A stretch of 9,548 bases of DNA from Lachnospiraceae bacterium (GTDB taxonomy: Bacteria > Bacillota > Clostridia > Lachnospirales > Lachnospiraceae): assembly GCA_017476305.1 (NCBI GenBank), contig JAFVAA010000762.1, forward strand, positions 1-9,548. Direction: 5' to 3'. The notes below the pieces were generated by a model. The model saw only the letters and a program-made list of their open reading frames with translations. It searched no databases and was not told the origin of the DNA. Below are positions 5,111 through 9,548 of the stretch, one piece after another. Position 1 is the stretch's first letter. The number at the start of each line of letters is the position of its first letter. Position numbers and translations under genes: made by a program.

Positions 5111-6364
5111 ATGGCAGGAAAAAGGATGCTGACATCTAGGCTGACTGCGGATATGATTACGCAGGATGATGTCTATACTGCGGAGGAACAGCTTTTGATT
5201 CCGGAGGGAACGGTTCTTACGGATGCAATCATAGCTTCTATAAAGGAGCGTTCGATTTTTGCCGTGAGGATTCAGGTGAAGGAGGATGGAAAAACACCGG
5301 TCTTGGCCTCTGAACGATCAAAGGAACCTGAGACAGCGGCAGAAGAGCCTGCAGGTCCGGCAGGAGCGTCTGAAACAAAAGAGTTTCCGAAGGAGGATTC
5401 CGGACTGTTTACAGAGGGGACGAAGGAGGAGGCTTCTTTTGTCAATCCTGTGCCGGATATTCCGGAGCAGGAGGGAACGAAGGAATATTATGAAAAGGTC
5501 CGCGAAACAAAGGAGTTCAAAGAGTTTCAAACAGCCTTTACGGAGACGGTAGACTCCTTAAAAAATACGCTCGAACAGGTTGTCAGAGGCGAGGAAATAA
5601 GGAGCGAAGAGATTTTAAAGGAAACGGAGAACGTGGTTTCCAAGAGCAGAAACAGTCTTCATATCCTGGATATGCTTCAGTGCATGAAGGGATATGATGA
5701 TATGACATATATGCATTGTTTAAATGTAGCGATTCTGAGCAATCTGATCGGAAAGGTTTCGGGAACAGGGATGTCGGATGAGGAATTGGAGCTTTTAACG
5801 CTTTCCGGCCTCCTGCACGATATCGGAAAAATCATGATTCCGGATGATGTGCTGCAAAAGCCGGATCACCTGACGATTCCGGAGTATAATCTGGTAAAGA
5901 CACATGTTCTGCAGGGACATAATATTTTAAAGGACAGAAATCTGGATGAACGTGTGATTGATGCAGTGATGCGGCATCATGAGAGAATGGACGGTTCCGG
6001 ATATCCGGGAGGCTATGTGGGGGAAAAGATTGGAAAGTTTCCCAGGATTTTGGCGATTGCGGATACCTTTGACGCGATGACCTCAAAGAGACCTTACCGT
6101 GATGCGATTTGTCCCTTTAAAGTGATTGAGATGTTTGAAAGAGAGGGAATTACAAAGTACGATGTGGAATATCTGCTTCCGTTTTTAAATACGGTGGTTC
6201 AGGCATATATTAATACAGAGGTGGAGCTTTCGAACGGAGAGACCGGCAAGGTGGTCCTGATCAACAGGGAAGCGCTTTCCAGACCGGTGGTAAAGGTCGG
6301 GGCCTTTTATTGTGATCTTTTGAGAGAGCCGGGAGTTACGATTGAAAGAATCCTGGGAATATAA
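5111..6364 (+). CDS. HD-GYP domain cyclic-di-GMP phosphodiesterase, 417 aa
   Basis: HD-GYP enzymes hydrolyse c-di-GMP to pGpG or GMP using a metal centre. Residues ~4-55 resemble the short domain that precedes many clostridial HD-GYPs (DDVYTAEEQLLIPEGTVLTD). Residues ~60-125 form a Glu/Pro/Ala-rich, probably disordered linker, and ~125-180 a charged helical stretch. The HD-GYP domain (~190-340) shows H202 in TYMHCLNVA, LLHDIGK (H236/D237), H265 in KTHVLQGHN, RHHERMDGSGYPGG (HHE 289-291, GYP 297-299) and LAIADTFDAMTSKRPYR (D318). A 75-residue C-terminal extension ends in GETGKVVLINREALSRPVV. No membrane segment or receiver domain is evident, so it is probably cytoplasmic. The residue four before H202 is Met, not the Glu seen in trinuclear-metal enzymes, which suggests a two-metal site. 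It sits 66 bases after purB and 36 before purA, apparently co-transcribed. The family call is firm; activity and the purine link are inferred. Confidence 0.93.
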   Translation: MAGKRMLTSRLTADMITQDDVYTAEEQLLIPEGTVLTDAIIASIKERSIFAVRIQVKEDGKTPVLASERSKEPETAAEEPAGPAGASETKEFPKEDSGLFTEGTKEEASFVNPVPDIPEQEGTKEYYEKVRETKEFKEFQTAFTETVDSLKNTLEQVVRGEEIRSEEILKETENVVSKSRNSLHILDMLQCMKGYDDMTYMHCLNVAILSNLIGKVSGTGMSDEELELLTLSGLLHDIGKIMIPDDVLQKPDHLTIPEYNLVKTHVLQGHNILKDRNLDERVIDAVMRHHERMDGSGYPGGYVGEKIGKFPRILAIADTFDAMTSKRPYRDAICPFKVIEMFEREGITKYDVEYLLPFLNTVVQAYINTEVELSNGETGKVVLINREALSRPVVKVGAFYCDLLREPGVTIERILGI

Positions 6365-6368
6365 AAGA

Positions 6369-6383
6369 GCCGCGTTTGGCGGC
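6369..6383 (+). other. Small GC hairpin before purA
   Basis: GCCGC (6369-6373) pairs perfectly with GCGGC (6379-6383) around GTTTG. It begins four bases after the HD-GYP stop and ends just before the purA GGAGGA (6389-6394). There is no U-tract, so it is not a terminator. It may influence mRNA stability or ribosome loading. Confidence 0.4.
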
Positions 6384-6400
6384 GGAATGGAGGAAGAGTT

Positions 6401-7681
6401 ATGGTAACAGCGATTGTGGGTGCAAGCTGGGGAGATGAAGGAAAAGGAAAAATGACGGATATGCTGGCTGAAAAGTCTGACATCATCGTGCGTTTTCAGG
6501 GAGGAAGTAATGCAGGTCATACGATTATCAATGACTATGGAAGATTCGCATTGCATCTTTTGCCATCCGGGGTGTTTTACGATCATACGACGAGCATCAT
6601 CGGAAACGGAGTGGCACTGAACATCCCGTTTCTGGTGAAGGAGGTAGACTCCCTGGTAGAACAGGGGGTGCCGAAGCCGAAGATCTTAGTTTCTGATCGT
6701 GCGCAGATTCTCATGCCATATCATATTGATTTTGACAAATATGAGGAAGAACGCCTGGGGAAAAATTCCTTTGGCTCTACGAAATCGGGAATTGCACCGT
6801 TTTATTCGGATAAATATGCAAAAATCGGCATTCAGGTATCGGAGCTTTTTGATGAGGAGGGCTTAAAACAGAAGCTGCACAGAATCTGTGAGCAGAAAAA
6901 TGTGATCTTAGAGCATCTGTATCATAAGCCGGCTCTTTCCGAGGAGGAACTGTTCTCTTTACTAAAGGAATACAGGGATATGGTGGAGCCTTATGTGTGT
7001 GATGTTTCTGCTTATTTAAGACAGGCGGTCCGGGATGGAAAAAATATCCTGTTGGAAGGACAGTTAGGCTCTTTAAAGGATCCGGATCACGGAATCTATC
7101 CGATGGTGACTTCTTCCTCTCCACTAGCAGCTTATGGCGCGATTGGTGCCGGAATTCCTCCGTATGAGATTAAAAGGATCGTGACTGTGGTAAAGGCATA
7201 TTCCAGCGCAGTCGGTGCAGGGGAATTTGTGAGTGAGATTTTAGATGAAAAAGAAGCCGAGGAGCTTAGAAAGCGTGGCGGAGACAAAGGAGAATATGGT
7301 GCCACGACGGGAAGACCGCGTCGTGTCGGTTGGTTCGATGCCGTAGCGAACCGCTATGGATGTGCAATCCAGGGGGCTACGGAGGTAGTGCTGACGGTGC
7401 TTGACTGTTTGGGGTATTTAAAGGAGATTCCGGTCTGTGTCGGCTATGAGATTGATGGCAAGGTCAGAAAGGATTTTCCGGTCACGACGGAGCTCAAGAA
7501 GGCAAAGCCTGTCTTTGAGGTCCTTCCGGGATGGGAGACAGATATCCGGGGAATTAAAGAATATGAAAAGCTTCCGGAGAATTGCCGGAAATATGTGGAG
7601 TTTATAGAAAAGGAGCTTGGGGTGCCGGTCAAGATGGTATCCAACGGCCCGAAGAGAAGTGATATCATATATCGCAATTAA
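6401..7681 (+). CDS. purA: Adenylosuccinate synthetase (clostridial-type)
   Basis: PurA joins IMP and aspartate using GTP to give adenylosuccinate, the first step from IMP to AMP. At 426 residues it has normal length. WGDEGKGK (10-17, with catalytic D12), GGSNAGHT (34-41, with H40), IGNG, DHGIYPMVTSSS, the aspartate loop GATTGRPRRVGWFD (300-313) and the guanine-site Asp335 in TVLD are kept. Several classical IMP/GTP positions differ from E. coli PurA: TTGRGIGP is STKSGIAP (126-133), YSTRVGAGPFPTE is YSSAVGAGEFVSE (267-279), TKLD is TVLD, and the ARRG segment carrying IMP-contacting Arg143 is AKIG (140-143). From memory the same changes occur across Lachnospiraceae PurA, so this is a clade trait, not decay. 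The base Asp is retained, which argues against the 2-aminoadenine enzyme PurZ. ATG 6401 follows GGAGGA by six bases. Confidence 0.96.
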   Translation: MVTAIVGASWGDEGKGKMTDMLAEKSDIIVRFQGGSNAGHTIINDYGRFALHLLPSGVFYDHTTSIIGNGVALNIPFLVKEVDSLVEQGVPKPKILVSDRAQILMPYHIDFDKYEEERLGKNSFGSTKSGIAPFYSDKYAKIGIQVSELFDEEGLKQKLHRICEQKNVILEHLYHKPALSEEELFSLLKEYRDMVEPYVCDVSAYLRQAVRDGKNILLEGQLGSLKDPDHGIYPMVTSSSPLAAYGAIGAGIPPYEIKRIVTVVKAYSSAVGAGEFVSEILDEKEAEELRKRGGDKGEYGATTGRPRRVGWFDAVANRYGCAIQGATEVVLTVLDCLGYLKEIPVCVGYEIDGKVRKDFPVTTELKKAKPVFEVLPGWETDIRGIKEYEKLPENCRKYVEFIEKELGVPVKMVSNGPKRSDIIYRN

Positions 7682-7705
7682 CACAATGAATACAGTTCAG
7701 TGTGT
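7681..7705 (+). other. Intercistronic hairpin after purA
   Basis: ACACA (7681-7685) pairs with TGTGT (7701-7705) and TGAA (7687-7690) with TTCA (7696-7699), with one A/G mismatch and a five-base loop. It starts on the last base of the purA stop. No U-tract follows, so transcription probably continues into the PBP-like gene. Confidence 0.45.
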
Positions 7706-7731
7706 CGGCATATGATTTGGATGAGGTGCTT

Positions 7732-9548
7732 ATGAATTTTAGTTTCAGGGAAATTGAGCGCAGACAGAAAAAAATAAATAGTATTTCTATGAAAAAAAGC
7801 TACCGGAGAAATGAGACCATGAAATATCTCCGGGGGCTTTTTATTGTACTGTTCATTGCACTGGTATGTGTCAAGATGTTTTACTGGGTGGATCATACGA
7901 TTATGGAAATTCCGCCGGTCAGTGAAAAGGATTTTTTATCTGTGGGAGAAAAAAGCAGTATTTATGACAGCAATGGGGAACTGCTTCAAACCATAGATAC
8001 TTCGGATTTTATCCGGCAGTATGTGGCGATCGACAGGATTCCGGATGCTGTTCAGAAAGCTTTTGTGGCGAATGAGGACCGGATTTTTTATCAGCACCAT
8101 GGAGTGAATGCCAGAGGTGTGATCGAGGATTTTTATGCCCGGTTGATCCAGCGTGGAGAAGGATCGAATACACGCTATACCATTACACAGCAGCTACTCA
8201 AGAACCAGCTTGTTTCACAAAACTATGGAACGTCTTTATTTCAGAGATTACGGAGCGTGATAGAGGAGCAGTATACAGCGATCGCTTTAGAGGACGAACT
8301 GTCAAAGGACAAGATTTTGGAGTATTATTTAAATACGATAAATCTGGGGGATAATATCGTAGGCGTGGCGGCGGCCGCGAATAAATATTTTGGAAAGGAT
8401 ATTTCAGACCTGAATATTTCTGAGGCGGCGGTCTTAGCAGCTGCAGCAAAAAATCCCTCCGGGCTTCAGCCTGTCACCCATTCGGATGAAAACAGACAGG
8501 AACGGATGACCGTATTAAAGAAAATGCTGGATGAACAGTATATTTCAGAGGATGAATACGGAGATGCACTGGGAGATGATGTTTACCTGCGGATCAAGAA
8601 TAGTGTAGTCGGGGAAAAGCAGGGAAAGGGAGCTGTCAATTCTTATTATACGGATGTCGTTCTAGCCCAGGTGATAAACGACCTGCAGAAGGAGAAGGGG
8701 TATTCTGCCACGGAAGCGAATCAGATGGTATATGGCAGAGGACTGCAGATCTACACCTGTCTGGACAGCTCTATTCAGAAAATATGTGATGATGTAGTGA
8801 ATAATAATAAATATTATCCTGTTCCGAAGAAAAAGAAAAAAGAGAATTTGGAAACGGAGAAAAGCCCGCAGGCTTCCTTTGTTCTGATCGAGCAGAAAAC
8901 CGGGGCGGTCCGGGCGATTGTCGGAGGGCGCGGTGAAAAGAGAGAGAATCACGGCCTGAATCGTGCGATTGATCTGGAAAGACAGCCGGGGACACTTTTT
9001 GATGTTCTTTCTGTGTATGCACCAGCGTTAGACACCTCCGGAATGACATTGGGAGATGTGCAGGATGATACGGAATATGAATATCCGGATACCAGCACGC
9101 CGGTCTATGATTTGGATGGTGAGGCATATCAGGGACTTATGACGCTTCGGGATTCCCTGGTGTTGTCAAAGGCGGTTCCTACGGTCAAGGTATTGGAGAA
9201 GATCTCTGTGGAGGTGGGGTATTCCTATCTGCAAAAGTTCGGGCTGACTACTCTGGTGGAGAAAAAGAGAGCCACGAATATGGGGGACAGAAGCAGTCTG
9301 TCAGATCAGAATGATTTTCAGCTGAAAATGGGACTTGGACAGCTGGCAGATGGCGTGACGAATCTGGAGCTTACGTCTGCGTATGCTGCCTTTGCGAACC
9401 GGGGGGCTTACCAGACACCGAAGTTTTACACGAAGGTGCTTTCAAAGGATGGAAAGGTCCTTTTGCAAAAGAAAAAGGATAAGACGCAGATCATGAAGCG
9501 GAGCACGGCATGGCTTTTGACGGATGCTATGAAAAATGCGCCGCTCCA
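7732..9548 (+). CDS. Class A PBP-like membrane protein with degenerate transpeptidase motifs (3' end outside window)
   Basis: The frame is open for 605 codons to the window edge. A basic N-terminus is followed by one membrane anchor (~33-53), giving a cytoplasmic N-terminus and extracellular catalytic domains. The GT51 peptidoglycan glycosyltransferase domain (~70-270) has NEDRIFYQHHG (catalytic E115), TITQQLLKN (150-158), E179 in the third motif, and KDKILEYYLNTINLG (192-206). The canonical GGS before TITQQ reads TRY, and the RK of RKxxE reads SV (175-176). The transpeptidase domain begins near 380 (SPQASFVLIEQKTGAV). Where active relatives have RQPGSxFK, this protein has RQPGTLFD (418-424), and the SxN motif is S479-K-A481. 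The acylating Ser, the Lys and the Asn are thus absent; the KTG motif would lie beyond the window. It probably does not cross-link peptidoglycan and may be a glycosyltransferase or scaffold. ATG 7732 has GAGG five bases upstream, 50 bases after purA. Confidence 0.9.
   Translation, partial: MNFSFREIERRQKKINSISMKKSYRRNETMKYLRGLFIVLFIALVCVKMFYWVDHTIMEIPPVSEKDFLSVGEKSSIYDSNGELLQTIDTSDFIRQYVAIDRIPDAVQKAFVANEDRIFYQHHGVNARGVIEDFYARLIQRGEGSNTRYTITQQLLKNQLVSQNYGTSLFQRLRSVIEEQYTAIALEDELSKDKILEYYLNTINLGDNIVGVAAAANKYFGKDISDLNISEAAVLAAAAKNPSGLQPVTHSDENRQERMTVLKKMLDEQYISEDEYGDALGDDVYLRIKNSVVGEKQGKGAVNSYYTDVVLAQVINDLQKEKGYSATEANQMVYGRGLQIYTCLDSSIQKICDDVVNNNKYYPVPKKKKKENLETEKSPQASFVLIEQKTGAVRAIVGGRGEKRENHGLNRAIDLERQPGTLFDVLSVYAPALDTSGMTLGDVQDDTEYEYPDTSTPVYDLDGEAYQGLMTLRDSLVLSKAVPTVKVLEKISVEVGYSYLQKFGLTTLVEKKRATNMGDRSSLSDQNDFQLKMGLGQLADGVTNLELTSAYAAFANRGAYQTPKFYTKVLSKDGKVLLQKKKDKTQIMKRSTAWLLTDAMKNAPL

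Noticed and set aside
6401..7681. Reading the divergent PurA as PurZ (2-amino-2'-deoxyadenylosuccinate synthetase)
   Set aside because: The catalytic Asp in WGDEGKGK, typically lost in PurZ, is present. The gene lies with purB and purC in a chromosomal operon, and no phage genes are seen.
8198..9127. Several minus-strand frames (8198-8449, 8662-8952, 8771-9127)
   Set aside because: They are antisense to the long PBP-like reading frame, which shows continuous family motifs. None has a convincing RBS or protein-like composition.

Overview
The window reads as chromosomal DNA of a Gram-positive anaerobe of the class Clostridia, most likely family Lachnospiraceae. This is judged from remembered family resemblance, not from a search. 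The signs are strong GGAGG-type ribosome binding sites, frequent AGA/AGG arginine codons, the clostridial-type PurA and PurB sequences, a tiny Cys/Gly-rich protein starting MSDLAAT, and a class A PBP-like protein with Lachnospiraceae-type motifs. I see no mobile element, CRISPR array, tRNA or rRNA.

Layout. (1) 2-409: the 3' end of aroC (chorismate synthase). (2) 519-683: an unrecognised 54-aa charged protein, closed by a strong hairpin at 704-740 that looks like a bidirectional terminator. (3) 826-1038, minus strand: a 70-aa protein with 12 cysteines and two repeated hydrophobic/Cys/Gly units, convergent with (2) and preceded by a sequence resembling a late-sporulation sigma promoter. (4) 1039-1316: a divergent intergenic region with a good sigma-A promoter for the following genes. 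(5) 1317 to the end, plus strand: purC, purF, purB, an HD-GYP phosphodiesterase gene, purA, and a class A PBP-like gene that runs off the window. These are tightly spaced (about 70 bp or less, with one 11-bp overlap) and I see no convincing internal terminator, so they probably form one operon.

How the genes fit. PurF commits PRPP to purine synthesis. PurC and PurA each attach aspartate to a nucleotide, and PurB removes fumarate from both products, so purC-purB-purA is the complete aspartate-to-amine set of the pathway leading to AMP. The HD-GYP protein has an N-terminal domain of the kind that precedes clostridial HD-GYP domains, an acidic linker and all main catalytic motifs, so it should hydrolyse c-di-GMP to pGpG or GMP. 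Its place between purB and purA is unexpected.

The most interesting feature is the last gene. It has the architecture of a bifunctional penicillin-binding protein, but the transpeptidase SxxK motif reads T-L-F-D and the SxN motif reads S-K-A. Two conserved glycosyltransferase sub-motifs are also altered. It is probably a PBP with a dead transpeptidase domain. Other points of interest are hairpins immediately after the stop codons of purB, the HD-GYP gene and purA, the long PurF propeptide, and the repeat-built Cys-rich protein.
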